Below are positions 16,608 through 25,734 of a stretch of DNA of 37,096 nucleotides, piece by piece. Made by a program: the position numbers and the translations under genes. The DNA is from JADLEX01 sp964586775 (GTDB lineage Bacteria > Lernaellota > Lernaellaia > JACKCT01). Every line of letters begins with the position of its first letter. Position 1 is the stretch's first letter. The notes beneath the pieces were generated by a model. The model saw only the letters and a list, made by a program, of their open reading frames with translations. It had not been told where the DNA came from and ran no database searches. Location of the stretch: positions 1 through 37,096 of the forward strand of contig CAZPJD010000113.1 of NCBI GenBank assembly GCA_964586775.1. The letters are read 5' to 3'.

Positions 16608-17918
16608 ATGCAAAACGCGCAATCCAAGACCTTCAACATCGACGTGCATCACGTCACCCGCGTCGAAGGCCACGGCCGGATCCGCGTCAACGTCCGCGAC
16701 AACGTCGTCGAGGACGTGAAGCTGTGCATCACCGAGGCCAACCGCTTCTTCGAGAACTTCGTCAAGGGCATGCGGCCCGAGGATGTTCCCTGGATCGTCA
16801 GCCGTATCTGCGGAATCTGCTGCGTGGGCCATCAAATGGCCGCGACGAAAACGGTCGAGGACGCGATGGGAATCAAACCCAGCGCCCAGACGATCCTGCT
16901 GCGCAAGCTCCTGACCGAATCGCAGTTCCTCCAGAGCCACGTCCTGCACGTCTATTTTCTCGCCGTGCCCGACTTCGTCGGCGTGCCCAGCGTGCTGCCG
17001 CTCGTCAAGACGCACCCCGACGTCGTGCTGCGCGCCCTGCGTCTCAAGAAACTCGCCAACGACTACACGGCGGTCATGGGCGGGCGCGTGCTGCACCCGA
17101 TGGCCAACACCCTCAAGGGCTTCCGCAAGCTCCCGTCGAAAAAGGCCATGGAAGAGATCCGCGACCGTCTGATCGCCGCGGTGCCCGACCTGCTGGAAAC
17201 GATCGCCATCGTGAAAACGCTCAAGATCCCGCCCTACGAGCGCGAGACCGAGTACGTGTCGCTCAAGCACCCCGACGAGTACGCGCTCTACGATGGCGAC
17301 GTGTACAGCTCCGACACCAAGTCGAGCGTGCCCGTCAGCCAATATCGCTCGGTGACGAACGAGTTCACGGTCGCCCACTCCACCACCAAGTGGTCGAAGT
17401 GGCACCGCGATGCGTACTTCGCCGGCGCGCTCGCCCGCGTGAACAACAACTTCGACCAACTCCGCCCCGAGGCGAAGAACGTCGCGACCGAACTCGGCTT
17501 CAAGGCGCCCTGCTACAACCCGTATATGAACAACGTCGCGCAGGTGATCGAGGTGATCCACTGCGCGTACAACAGCATCGCGATGCTGGAGCAGGCGTTG
17601 AACTCGAACCTCGTCGAAGAGGATCTGACGTTCACGGCGAAGGCCGGCGAAGGATTCGGCGCGTGCGAGGTTCCGCGCGGCATTCTCTTCCACAACTACA
17701 CGTTCGACGCGAACGGGCGATGCACGGGCGGCAACGCCATCATCCCCACGAGCCAGAACGTGAACAACATCGAGCAGGACATGAAGGCGTTCGTGCCGAA
17801 GATGCTGCCGGTGATGTCGAAAGAGGAGCTGACGCTGCACATGGAGATGCTGCTGAGGGCCTACGACCCGTGCATTTCGTGTTCGGTGCACATGCTGGAC
17901 GTGGAGTTCACGGAGTAG
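16608..17918 (+). CDS. hydA: NiFe hydrogenase group 3b large (alpha) subunit
   Basis: A 436-residue catalytic subunit that binds the Ni-Fe(CN)2CO centre. The N-terminal L1 motif is RICGICCVGH (C68, C71, H75) and the C-terminal L2 motif is DPCISCSVH (C422, C425, H428), so all four nickel-ligand Cys are present. Eight residues follow His428 (MLDVEFTE) and would be the peptide removed by the maturation protease encoded next. TRVEGHGRIRV and GRVLHPMANTL are further family blocks. The symbol follows Pyrococcus usage. Subunit order beta-gamma-delta-alpha is diagnostic of bidirectional NAD(P)-linked group 3b enzymes; assignment of direction in vivo is inference. Confidence 0.96.
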   Translation: MQNAQSKTFNIDVHHVTRVEGHGRIRVNVRDNVVEDVKLCITEANRFFENFVKGMRPEDVPWIVSRICGICCVGHQMAATKTVEDAMGIKPSAQTILLRKLLTESQFLQSHVLHVYFLAVPDFVGVPSVLPLVKTHPDVVLRALRLKKLANDYTAVMGGRVLHPMANTLKGFRKLPSKKAMEEIRDRLIAAVPDLLETIAIVKTLKIPPYERETEYVSLKHPDEYALYDGDVYSSDTKSSVPVSQYRSVTNEFTVAHSTTKWSKWHRDAYFAGALARVNNNFDQLRPEAKNVATELGFKAPCYNPYMNNVAQVIEVIHCAYNSIAMLEQALNSNLVEEDLTFTAKAGEGFGACEVPRGILFHNYTFDANGRCTGGNAIIPTSQNVNNIEQDMKAFVPKMLPVMSKEELTLHMEMLLRAYDPCISCSVHMLDVEFTE

Positions 17919-17940
17919 GACCGTTCCCGGAGGATTTGGC

Positions 17941-18411
17941 ATGGGGCTGACGGTGATCGGCGTCGGAAGCTGGCTCGCCCGCGACGACGCGATCGGACTG
18001 ATGCTGGTGGATGAGCTCGCCGCCCGTCCGCCCCGGCCGGACCTCGATTTTCACACGTGGGAGGGCGTCGACGCGCTGACGATCACGCACGACATGCTCG
18101 CGATGTCGTCGCCCATCCTCGTGGTCGATTGCGCCGACCTCGGGCTCGCGCCCGGGGAGTGGCGATTCTTCGATGCCGCAAGCGCGCGTTTGCACTTGCA
18201 CGGCGACACGGTGTCGACGCACGGATTCGGGCTCGCGGACGCGCTGGACATGGCGCGCGGGCTCGGATTCGAAAAGCCCGTTCACGTCTTCGGCGTGCAA
18301 CCCTTCGACCTCGCGCCGGGATCGGGCCTTTCCGACGAGATGCGCCACGTCTTTCCGCGTTTGCTCGATAACCTGAGCGACGCGGCCGGGCGCATCGCGG
18401 GAGCGACATGA
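17941..18411 (+). CDS. hydrogenase maturation protease (HyaD/HycI family)
   Basis: A 156-residue endopeptidase that trims the large-subunit C-terminus once nickel is in place. The start VIGVGSWLARDDAIG matches the family GxGNxxxxDDGxG motif, and acidic nickel-sensing residues are expected in WEGVDAL and VVDCADLG. FGVQPFDLAPGSGLS fits the conserved C-terminal strand. A ribosome-binding GGAGGA lies just before ATG 17941, and its stop overlaps hypF by four bases. Its place directly after the large subunit supports the role. Confidence 0.88.
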   Translation: MGLTVIGVGSWLARDDAIGLMLVDELAARPPRPDLDFHTWEGVDALTITHDMLAMSSPILVVDCADLGLAPGEWRFFDAASARLHLHGDTVSTHGFGLADALDMARGLGFEKPVHVFGVQPFDLAPGSGLSDEMRHVFPRLLDNLSDAAGRIAGAT

Positions 18412-20756
18412 CCGCGAACTGGACCAAACTGACCGTGGACGTCTCCGGCGTCGTACAGGGCGTGGGGTTTCGACCCACGATCAAGCGCCTTGCCGACGAA
18501 GCGGGGCTCGGCGGTTGGATCCAGAACCGGTCCGGCTCGGTGACCATGGAACTCGTCGGTCCCTCGGGGCGCGTGCGGGAGTTTTTGCATACCCTCCCCC
18601 GCCGGATTCCGCCGATGGCGCAGCTCGACCAGATCATCATCCGCGGCGAATCGGCGGTCGATACGCCCCCCGCGGCGACGGGCTTCGACATCGTCGAGAG
18701 CGCGCGTAGCGACGAAAACCGCGTCGTCATCCCGGCGGATCTCGCCATGTGCCCCGACTGCCGCCGCGAGATCCTCGATCCGGCGAATCGCCGATTCGGA
18801 TACCCATTTACGACCTGCACCAACTGCGGCCCGCGCTACACGGTCGTAAACGCCATGCCCTACGACCGCGTGCGCACGACCATGTCGGCGTTTCCCCTAT
18901 GCGACGACTGCGCGCGCGAATACGAGGACCCCGGCGACCGGCGTTACCACGCCGAGAGCATCGCGTGCCCCGTCTGCGGGCCCAAATTGCGTCTGGTGTC
19001 GCCGTCCGGCGAGGCCGTCGCGGGCGATCCGCTGTGCGAAGTGCGCGCGGCCATCGCGCGGGGATCGATCGTCGCCGTTCGCGGCATCGGCGGATTTCTT
19101 CTTGCCGCCGATGCGACGAACGCCGATGCACTGGCATCGCTGCGCGAACGCAAGCGCCGACCGGCCAAGCCCTTCGCACTTATGGCGAGAAACCTTGGCG
19201 TGATCCGACACAAGGTGCGAACGACCGCCGCCGCCGAGGATCTGCTGCGCGGCGCCGTCGCCCCGATCGTGATCCTGCCGATCCGCGACGAGGACGACGC
19301 CGCGTCCCTGCCGTGGGATCTCATCGCTCCCGACACGCGCACGCTGGGCGTCATGCTGCCAACCTCACCGCTGCACACCCTGCTCTTCGAGCAACTGCCC
19401 GGCGACGAAACGCCGACCTTCGACTGGCTCGTCATGACGAGCGGAAATCGACGCTCCGAGCCGATTTGCATCTCGAATGACGAAGCCCTCGAACGGCTGC
19501 GCGACATCGCCGATCTCTTCCTTGTGCACGATCGCGAGATCAACCTGCGTTCCGACGACTCGCTGTTCTCGGTGGGCTCCGGCGGCGCTCAGGTCTGGCG
19601 GCGCGCGCGCGGGCTCGCCCCCGGGGCGATCCGGCTCCGTCACCCGCTCGCGCGCACGGTGTTGGCCATGGGCACGGAGCTGAAGAACACCATCGCCGTC
19701 GGTTTCGACGACCGCGTGGTCGCGTCTCCGCACGTCGGCGATCTCGAAACGCCCGAGGCCATCGACGCGCTCACGCGGCTCGCGCGCGAACTCCCCGCTT
19801 TTTTGCATCGCAAACCCGAGGTGATCGCCGTCGATCTGCATCCCGACATGCACGCCACGCGGATCGGCGAGGAGCGCGCCCGGGAACTCGGGATCGATGT
19901 CGTTCGCGTTCAGCACCACCACGCGCACGCGGCGGCGGCGCTGGCGGAACATGGTCTCGATTCTGGGCTCGCCCTCGTCTTCGATGGAACGGGCTACGGC
20001 ACGGACGGACACATCTGGGGCGCCGAGTTGCTTTGCGTCGAGCCCGGCGGATTCACGCGTCTGGCCACGTTCGCCCCGGCGCCGCTGCCCGGCGGCGACG
20101 CGGCGGTCGTGCGGCCCGCGCGTCAGGTGGTGGGGCGGGCGGTGCTCCTCGGCATGCCGATCCACGAGTCGCAATGCGATCGGCTGGGAATTTCTCGCGA
20201 TGAGATCGACGCTTGGACGACGCAGTGTCGTACCGGCCTGAATACGCCGTTGACGCACGCCGCCGGACGACTCTTCGACTCCGTTTCCGCCCTACTCGGG
20301 GTTGCGCCCGCGACGACGAGTTATGAAGGGCAAGCGGCAATCCGGCTGGAAACCGCCGCGCGCCGTTGGGATCATCACGGCGTGCTGCCGGGAATGCCCT
20401 TCGTGACGACGGAAGAGGACGGGATGCTGCGGGTCGACTGGTCGCCCGCCATGGCGTGCCTTCTTGACCCGACACATTCCCATGACGACATCCCGCGCTG
20501 CGCGTACGCGTTTCATCGCGCGCTCGCCGAGGCCTGCGCGAAAATGGCCGAATTCGGCCGCGCGAGAACCGGGCACACGTGCGTCGCGCTGTCGGGCGGT
20601 GTATTCATGAACGGCTTGCTCGCCCGTCTCGCGCGCACCGTGTTGCAGCGAAACGGTTTCATGGTGCTGACGCATCGCGACGTTCCGCCGAACGACGGCG
20701 GCATCGCATTCGGCCAGGTCGTCGTTGCGGCCCGCAACGTCGGCACAGGGAGTTGA
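18408..20756 (+). CDS. hypF: carbamoyltransferase HypF
   Basis: HypF converts carbamoyl phosphate and ATP into a carbamoyl-adenylate and transfers the carbamoyl group to HypE, the source of the cyanide ligands. At 782 residues it has all domains: acylphosphatase (residues 5-95, GVVQGVGFRPT), two zinc fingers (CPDC...CTNCGPRYT and CDDC...CPVCGPK, about 110-190), a YrdC-like domain (about 205-390, KRRPAKPFALMAR) and a Kae1-like domain (VQHHHAHAAAALAEHGL, VFDGTGYGTDG, VALSGGVFMNG). ATG 18408 overlaps the protease stop. Full length and intact. Confidence 0.96.
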   Translation: MTANWTKLTVDVSGVVQGVGFRPTIKRLADEAGLGGWIQNRSGSVTMELVGPSGRVREFLHTLPRRIPPMAQLDQIIIRGESAVDTPPAATGFDIVESARSDENRVVIPADLAMCPDCRREILDPANRRFGYPFTTCTNCGPRYTVVNAMPYDRVRTTMSAFPLCDDCAREYEDPGDRRYHAESIACPVCGPKLRLVSPSGEAVAGDPLCEVRAAIARGSIVAVRGIGGFLLAADATNADALASLRERKRRPAKPFALMARNLGVIRHKVRTTAAAEDLLRGAVAPIVILPIRDEDDAASLPWDLIAPDTRTLGVMLPTSPLHTLLFEQLPGDETPTFDWLVMTSGNRRSEPICISNDEALERLRDIADLFLVHDREINLRSDDSLFSVGSGGAQVWRRARGLAPGAIRLRHPLARTVLAMGTELKNTIAVGFDDRVVASPHVGDLETPEAIDALTRLARELPAFLHRKPEVIAVDLHPDMHATRIGEERARELGIDVVRVQHHHAHAAAALAEHGLDSGLALVFDGTGYGTDGHIWGAELLCVEPGGFTRLATFAPAPLPGGDAAVVRPARQVVGRAVLLGMPIHESQCDRLGISRDEIDAWTTQCRTGLNTPLTHAAGRLFDSVSALLGVAPATTSYEGQAAIRLETAARRWDHHGVLPGMPFVTTEEDGMLRVDWSPAMACLLDPTHSHDDIPRCAYAFHRALAEACAKMAEFGRARTGHTCVALSGGVFMNGLLARLARTVLQRNGFMVLTHRDVPPNDGGIAFGQVVVAARNVGTGS

Positions 20757-20759
20757 CGC

Positions 20760-21044
20760 ATGTGCCTCGCGGTCCCCATGCGCTTGATCGACATCCCGAC
20801 CGAGGGTCGGGGCGTCGTCGATCTCGACGGAATTCGCTACGACGTCGATCTTTCGCTGATCGACGACGCGGCGGTCGGCGACTACGTCATCATTCACGCG
20901 GGCTTCGCCATCGAAAAGCTCGACACGGGCGAGGCCGATGCGCGACTCGCGCTCTTCGCGAGACTGGCCGACGAATATCGAGCGGGTCTTGGTGGCGAGG
21001 TGCGCCTCGTCGCGCCCCCCGAGCGTTCCGGAGAGCCGTCATGA
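20760..21044 (+). CDS. hypC: hydrogenase assembly chaperone HypC
   Basis: A 94-residue chaperone opening with the invariant MCLAVP, whose Cys2 helps carry the Fe(CN)2CO unit between HypD and the large-subunit precursor. The small beta-barrel pattern VDLSLIDDAAVGDYVIIHAGFAI is typical. It starts three bases after hypF ends and its stop overlaps hypD (ATGA). Confidence 0.95.
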   Translation: MCLAVPMRLIDIPTEGRGVVDLDGIRYDVDLSLIDDAAVGDYVIIHAGFAIEKLDTGEADARLALFARLADEYRAGLGGEVRLVAPPERSGEPS

Positions 21045-22144
21045 AGTATATCGACGGCTTCCGCGATCGCGATTCGGCGCTGTATTTGCGCGACCGCATG
21101 GCGCGCGCCGGTGAACGCATCGAGGCTTCGGGTCGTCGCGCACGTGTAATGGAAGTCTGCGGAAGTCACACGATGGCGATTGCGCGCTATGGCGTGCGAG
21201 ATCTGCTGCCCCCCGCGGTCGATCTGATCAGCGGTCCCGGCTGCCCGGTGTGCGTCACGGATACCGGATACATCGACGCGGCGATCGAACTGGCGCGTCG
21301 TGGCGTCGTCATCGCCACTTTCGGCGACCTGATGCGTGTGCCGGGTTCGCGTGAAACCCTCGCCCGCGTCCGCGCCGAGGGCGCGCACGTGGCCGTGTGT
21401 TACTCCCCCGCTTCGGCACTCGAACTCGCTCAGCGCGAACCCGAACGCGAGGTCGTGTTTCTGGCGATCGGATTCGAGACGACGGTCGCGCCAGTGATCT
21501 CTCTCGTCGATTCCGCGATGCGCGTTGGCGCGACCAATGTCAGCCTGCTCACGGCGTTCAAGCTCGTTCCCCCGGCGCTGCGCGCTCTGCTCGACGATCC
21601 GGCGATCCGCGTGGACGCGTTCCTGTGCCCGGCCCACGTGAGCGCGATCATCGGCGCGAACGCTTACATCCCCTTCGTCGATCGTGACCGTGTGCCGTGC
21701 GTGGTCGCGGGATTCGAGCCGCTCGACATCCTGCTCGGCATCGCCGAGATCGTGGATCAGCTCGCCGCGGGCGAGGCGCGTCTCGTGAACCAATACAGCC
21801 GCGTCGTGAGAGCCGAGGGCAATCGCAAGGCTCTGGAACTGATGGAGCGGCTTCTCGAACCCGTCGACGCCGCGTGGCGCGGAATCGGCGTGATTCCCGG
21901 CTCGGGTCTCGGATTGCGCGAAGACTATGCGCGCTTCGACGCGGCGAAACGTTTCGGCATCGTGATCGACGCGGGAAAGCCGAACCCGGCCTGCAAGTGC
22001 GGCGAGGTGCTCAAGGGGATGATTCGGCCGCACGAGTGCCCTCTCTTCGGCGTTGTGTGCCACCCCGACAATCCCATCGGCCCGTGCATGGTCAGCAGTG
22101 AGGGCAGTTGCGCGGCGGCATTCAAGTATTCGAGGTGCGCGTGA
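21041..22144 (+). CDS. hypD: hydrogenase maturation scaffold HypD
   Basis: A 367-residue [4Fe-4S] scaffold on which the Fe(CN)2CO group is assembled together with HypC. Conserved blocks present: MEVCGSHTMAIARYGVRDLLP, ISGPGCPVCVT, ATFGDLMRVPGS, FLAIGFETTVAP, CPAHVSAIIGANAY, VVAGFEPLDIL, NQYSRVV, and the C-terminal cluster Cys in CKCGEVLKG and HPDNPIGPCMVSSEGSCAA. ATG 21041 overlaps hypC and the stop overlaps the hypE GTG. Confidence 0.96.
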   Translation: MKYIDGFRDRDSALYLRDRMARAGERIEASGRRARVMEVCGSHTMAIARYGVRDLLPPAVDLISGPGCPVCVTDTGYIDAAIELARRGVVIATFGDLMRVPGSRETLARVRAEGAHVAVCYSPASALELAQREPEREVVFLAIGFETTVAPVISLVDSAMRVGATNVSLLTAFKLVPPALRALLDDPAIRVDAFLCPAHVSAIIGANAYIPFVDRDRVPCVVAGFEPLDILLGIAEIVDQLAAGEARLVNQYSRVVRAEGNRKALELMERLLEPVDAAWRGIGVIPGSGLGLREDYARFDAAKRFGIVIDAGKPNPACKCGEVLKGMIRPHECPLFGVVCHPDNPIGPCMVSSEGSCAAAFKYSRCA

Positions 22145-23148
22145 AAACCGACACGATCCAACTCGCGCACGGGGGCGGAGGCCGGGCCTCGGCCGACCTG
22201 ATCGCGCGTGAGATTTTGTCGCGATTCGGATCGCCGGAACTTGCCGCGCTGCCTGACGCCGCGACGCTGCCCGCCGTGAGCGGCCGCATCGTCGTTTCGA
22301 CAGATGGCTTTGTGGTGTCGCCCATCGAGTTTCCCGGCGGCAACATCGGCCACCTCGCGGTGCATGGCACGGTCAACGACGTCGCCGTCGCGGGCGGGCG
22401 TCCGATCTGGCTGTCGCTGGCGATGATCCTCGAAGAGGGGCTGCCGTTCGCGACGCTGCGCCGCGTGCTCGACGCCGTGCGCGACTGCGCGCGCGACTGC
22501 GGCGTCGCGGTCGTCACCGGCGACACCAAGGTCGTGCCGCGCGGCATGTGCGACGGCGTCTATTTGACAACGACCGGAATCGGCGAGGCATGGCCGACGT
22601 TGAGGCTCGACGCCGCCCGGATTCGCGAGGGTGATGTGGTCGTTGCCAGCGGGCCGCTCGGCGATCACGGCATGGCCGTCATGGCGGCTCGCAACGGCCT
22701 GGGTGTCGCCGAAGGCTTCGGGAGCGACACGGGCCCCGTCCACCGCCTCGTGGAGTGCGTCGTCGATCTCGGCGACGCCGTGCGGTTTTTCCGCGATCCC
22801 ACGCGCGGCGGGGCGGCGGCGGTGCTGAACGAAATCGTCCGCGGCCGATCCGTCGGCATCGCGTTGCGGGAATCCGACCTGCCCGTCTCGCCGGGCGCGC
22901 GCGGTGTTTCGGAACTATTGGGAATCGACATCCTTCACGTCGCCTCCGAGGGCCGCGTGATCGGCGTCTTCGCATCCGACGCTGCGGACGAAGCGGTCGC
23001 GCGTTGGCGCGCGCGTCCCGAAGGCGCGGGCGCGCGCGTGATCGGGCGCGTCACGAGCGACGCGGGCCGCGTGATTCTCGAGACCGCGATCGGCGGTCGG
23101 CGGTTGGTGGATGTCCCCCAGGGCGAGTTGTTGCCGAGGATCTGCTGA
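22141..23148 (+). CDS. hypE: carbamoyl dehydratase HypE
   Basis: HypE accepts the carbamoyl group from HypF on its C-terminal Cys and dehydrates it with ATP to a thiocyanate. The 335-residue protein ends with the required PRIC, and has the PurM-like motifs LAHGGGGRASADLI, TDGFVVSPIEFPGGNIG, VVTGDTKVVPRG, and DPTRGGAAAVLNEI. GTG 22141 was chosen: it forms a GTGA overlap with hypD, has GAGGT just upstream, and matches the usual N-terminus; an ATG at 22108 lies inside hypD. Confidence 0.95.
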   Translation: MKTDTIQLAHGGGGRASADLIAREILSRFGSPELAALPDAATLPAVSGRIVVSTDGFVVSPIEFPGGNIGHLAVHGTVNDVAVAGGRPIWLSLAMILEEGLPFATLRRVLDAVRDCARDCGVAVVTGDTKVVPRGMCDGVYLTTTGIGEAWPTLRLDAARIREGDVVVASGPLGDHGMAVMAARNGLGVAEGFGSDTGPVHRLVECVVDLGDAVRFFRDPTRGGAAAVLNEIVRGRSVGIALRESDLPVSPGARGVSELLGIDILHVASEGRVIGVFASDAADEAVARWRARPEGAGARVIGRVTSDAGRVILETAIGGRRLVDVPQGELLPRIC

Positions 23149-23516
23149 TGCACGAGTTGACGATCGCCACAGAAATGATCCGCCAGATCGAAACGATCAT
23201 GGCCGATCGCGGCGTTTCGCGGCTCGTCAGCGTGACGGTCGATGTCGGTGCGCTCTCGGGCGTCGAGCGCGAGCCACTGGAATTTTGTTTCCCGTACGCC
23301 GCGCAGGGAACACGGGCCGAGAACGCGACGCTCGTCGTTCGCGACATTCCCGTGCGCGTTCGCTGCTCATCGTGCGGGACCGAGGGCGAGCCGGAGTTCC
23401 CCGCGGTCCTGTGTCCCGCGTGCGCGTCGTACGATGTCGAGATCGTCGCCGGCCGCGACTGCGTGATTCGGAATCTGGAAGTGAGCCAGGTGAGGAGGGA
23501 CGGCGATGTGCCGTGA
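23148..23516 (+). CDS. hypA: nickel insertion protein HypA
   Basis: A 122-residue protein that delivers nickel to the large subunit with HypB. It begins MHELTIATEMI, where His2 is the nickel ligand, and has a zinc site CSSCGTEGEPEFP...LCPACAS with the two CxxC pairs. ATG 23148 shares one base with the hypE stop. Its 3' end overlaps the hypB start by 11 bases. Confidence 0.94.
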   Translation: MHELTIATEMIRQIETIMADRGVSRLVSVTVDVGALSGVEREPLEFCFPYAAQGTRAENATLVVRDIPVRVRCSSCGTEGEPEFPAVLCPACASYDVEIVAGRDCVIRNLEVSQVRRDGDVP

Positions 23517-24315
23517 CTGTGGCTGCGAAGAAGGAAACGAGCGAGCATATTTTCACGATCATGCGCCGGGCCATGCGCACGTGCATCCGCATGCGCACGA
23601 TCACGAGCACGAGCACGGAAACGGGCGCGACCACGATCACCATCACGATCACGAACACGACTCGCGCATCATCGACGTCGAAGCTCGCGTGCTCGCCCAC
23701 AACGATCATCTCGCGGCGCACAATCGCGAGTGGCTCGACGCGCGCGGCGTCTTCGCCGTCAACCTGATTTCGTCGCCCGGCTCCGGCAAGACGCTGTTGC
23801 TGGAGCGAACGCTGGACCACATGGCGCGGCACATCCCCTGTGCCGTCATCGTCGGCGACCAACAGACCGACAACGACGCGCGGCGCCTGGCGGGCAAGGG
23901 CGCACCGGTGCGGCAGATCGAGACGAAGAGTTCGTGTCACCTCGACGCCGAGCGTGTGGGGGGCGTGTTGCCCGAGGTCGTCGGCGACGGCACGCGCCTG
24001 CTCTTCATCGAGAACGTCGGCAACCTCGTCTGCCCGGCGGCGTTCGAATTGGGCGAGCACTTCAAGATCGCCCTGCTCTCGATCGCCGAGGGCGAGGACA
24101 AGCCAATCAAGTACCCGGTGCTCTTCGCGCGCTCACCCGTCGTGGTGCTGACGAAGATGGATCTGCTGCCGCACCTCGATTTCGACATGGCGCGCTGCCG
24201 AAAGAATATCCGCACGGTGCGCCCCGACGCGAAGATTTTCGAGCTCTCGGCACGCACCGGCGAGGGCATGGAGTCGTGGACGGACTATCTGTTCGAACTG
24301 GCGAGGACGAAGTGA
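23506..24315 (+). CDS. hypB: nickel-binding GTPase HypB with His-rich N-terminus
   Basis: A 269-residue GTPase. Residues 1-8 hold a Cys-rich CxxCGC metal site. Residues 16-52 are strongly His-rich with Asp/Glu (HDHAPGHAHVHPHAHDHEHE and DHDHHHDHEHD), as in nickel-storing HypB proteins. The GTPase has P-loop SSPGSGKT, switch DNDARR, metal site CHLD, and the specificity motif LTKMDLL. It drives nickel transfer from HypA to the hydrogenase and probably stores nickel. It overlaps hypA by 11 bases and is followed two bases later by the kinase gene. Confidence 0.95.
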   Translation: MCRDCGCEEGNERAYFHDHAPGHAHVHPHAHDHEHEHGNGRDHDHHHDHEHDSRIIDVEARVLAHNDHLAAHNREWLDARGVFAVNLISSPGSGKTLLLERTLDHMARHIPCAVIVGDQQTDNDARRLAGKGAPVRQIETKSSCHLDAERVGGVLPEVVGDGTRLLFIENVGNLVCPAAFELGEHFKIALLSIAEGEDKPIKYPVLFARSPVVVLTKMDLLPHLDFDMARCRKNIRTVRPDAKIFELSARTGEGMESWTDYLFELARTK

Positions 24316-24316
24316 C

Positions 24317-25723
24317 GTGACGGAAAACGCCCGCCATTCCACGCTGTCGTTCGACTGGGGCGCCTCCACGTCCTATAGCGCCGACCTGCGTGCGCGGGAA
24401 CTCTCCGACCGCGTGTGGTGGTTCATCACGATGCGGTGGATCGCGGCGGGCGTCTGCACCGCGTTCGGTGTCGCCGATCTCGCCGGCATCGTCCCCGGCC
24501 ACATCCCCGTCGGCTTCTTTATCGTCGCCGCGGTATTTCTCGCCGTCGGCAACGTCGTCTACTGCCGAATCACCAAGCGCCTGCTCGAACCCGAGATCGA
24601 CCGCGCGGGCCTGCGCCTGCTGCTCATCGTCGAGATGATCGGCGACTTCGTCGCGCTGTCCCTGCTCACCTACGCAACCGGCACAATCCAGACGCCGCTG
24701 CCGATGTTCTTCATCCTGCATGTCGTATTGGCGACGCTCTTCTTCTCACGACGCACCTCCCTCGTCATCACCGTCGGCGCGTGGATGGGCGGCGTGATGC
24801 CGCTGATTCTGGAATGGCTCGGCGTGTTGCCGATGATCTCGATCTTTGACAGCCCGTTCAAACCCTTCGTGCTCAAGGAACCCGCGGCGATGTCGGGTTA
24901 CGTCTTCGGCTTCGCCGCGTGCCTGTTCGTGTCGTGGTATCTGGTCAGCGAGATCACGACGAGCCTGAAATTGCGCGAGTCGCAGCTCGAAGACGCCTAC
25001 GGCATGCTCAGTCGCCTCGACCGCGAAAAATCGCAGGCGACGTTGCGCGCGACGCACGAGCTCAAGGCCCCCTTCGCGGCGATCAAGAGCTACGTGTACA
25101 CGCTGCGCGACGGCTACTGCGGGCCGCTGCCCGAGAAGGCGCAGTCGGTGGTGACGCGCATCGGCGAGCGCTGCGACCGGCTGATGGAAAAAATCACCGA
25201 CATCATCCATCTGAGCAACCTCAAGACGCTCGTCCTCACCGACATGCACTTTTCGCCGATCAACCTGACGAAACTCGTGGCCGACGAGGCGGCCGAGGCG
25301 CAGCTCCTCGCGGATCCCCAGAACATCCGCGTCGTCAACCACGCGGCGGACGAGGCCGACGTTTTCGTCATGGGCTCCGCCGAGTATCTGCACACGCTCT
25401 TTTCCAACCTCACGCGCAACGCCGTCCACTATTCCACGGCCGGCGCCGAGGTGGAGATCACGATGCGCATCAAGGCGAAGCGCGTCTCGGTGCGCGTGCG
25501 CGATCACGGCATCGGCATTCCGCACGAAAACCTCGGCAAGATCTTCGACGAGCATTTCCGATCGAACAACGCGGTTGCGCATCATCCCAACGGCACCGGC
25601 CTCGGCCTGCCCATGGTCAAAGAAATCGCGCGCCTCCACGGCGCCGTTATCCAGGTCAGCAGCGAACTCGGTAAGGGTTCCCATTTCACGGTCTCGTTCG
25701 ACTCCGTCGAGCCCAATATTTGA
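24317..25723 (+). CDS. membrane sensor histidine kinase, RegB-like layout
   Basis: A 468-residue kinase. The first 212 residues have six hydrophobic segments (about 34-58, 64-83, 99-120, 127-143, 147-168, 193-211) and almost no large loops. The segment TGTIQTPLPMFFILHVVLA resembles, imperfectly, the GGxxNPF quinone-site region of RegB/PrrB sensors. A coiled linker leads to the H-box ATHELKAPF (His247), then N-box FSNLTRNAVHYS, G1 DHGIGIPHENLGKIFDE and G2 GTGLGLPMVKEI. GTG 24317 begins one base after the hypB stop, so it is probably cotranscribed with the hydrogenase genes. It may sense redox or membrane state and pass phosphate to the next gene product; both points are inference. Confidence 0.9.
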   Translation: MTENARHSTLSFDWGASTSYSADLRARELSDRVWWFITMRWIAAGVCTAFGVADLAGIVPGHIPVGFFIVAAVFLAVGNVVYCRITKRLLEPEIDRAGLRLLLIVEMIGDFVALSLLTYATGTIQTPLPMFFILHVVLATLFFSRRTSLVITVGAWMGGVMPLILEWLGVLPMISIFDSPFKPFVLKEPAAMSGYVFGFAACLFVSWYLVSEITTSLKLRESQLEDAYGMLSRLDREKSQATLRATHELKAPFAAIKSYVYTLRDGYCGPLPEKAQSVVTRIGERCDRLMEKITDIIHLSNLKTLVLTDMHFSPINLTKLVADEAAEAQLLADPQNIRVVNHAADEADVFVMGSAEYLHTLFSNLTRNAVHYSTAGAEVEITMRIKAKRVSVRVRDHGIGIPHENLGKIFDEHFRSNNAVAHHPNGTGLGLPMVKEIARLHGAVIQVSSELGKGSHFTVSFDSVEPNI

Positions 25724-25734
25724 GGGAGGATTCC

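Noticed and set aside
15747..17942. 731-codon open frame antisense to the hydrogenase genes
   Set aside because: It mirrors the hydrogenase small and large subunits, whose motifs are intact. Long antisense frames are expected from GC-rich codon bias, and the translation has no domain resemblance.
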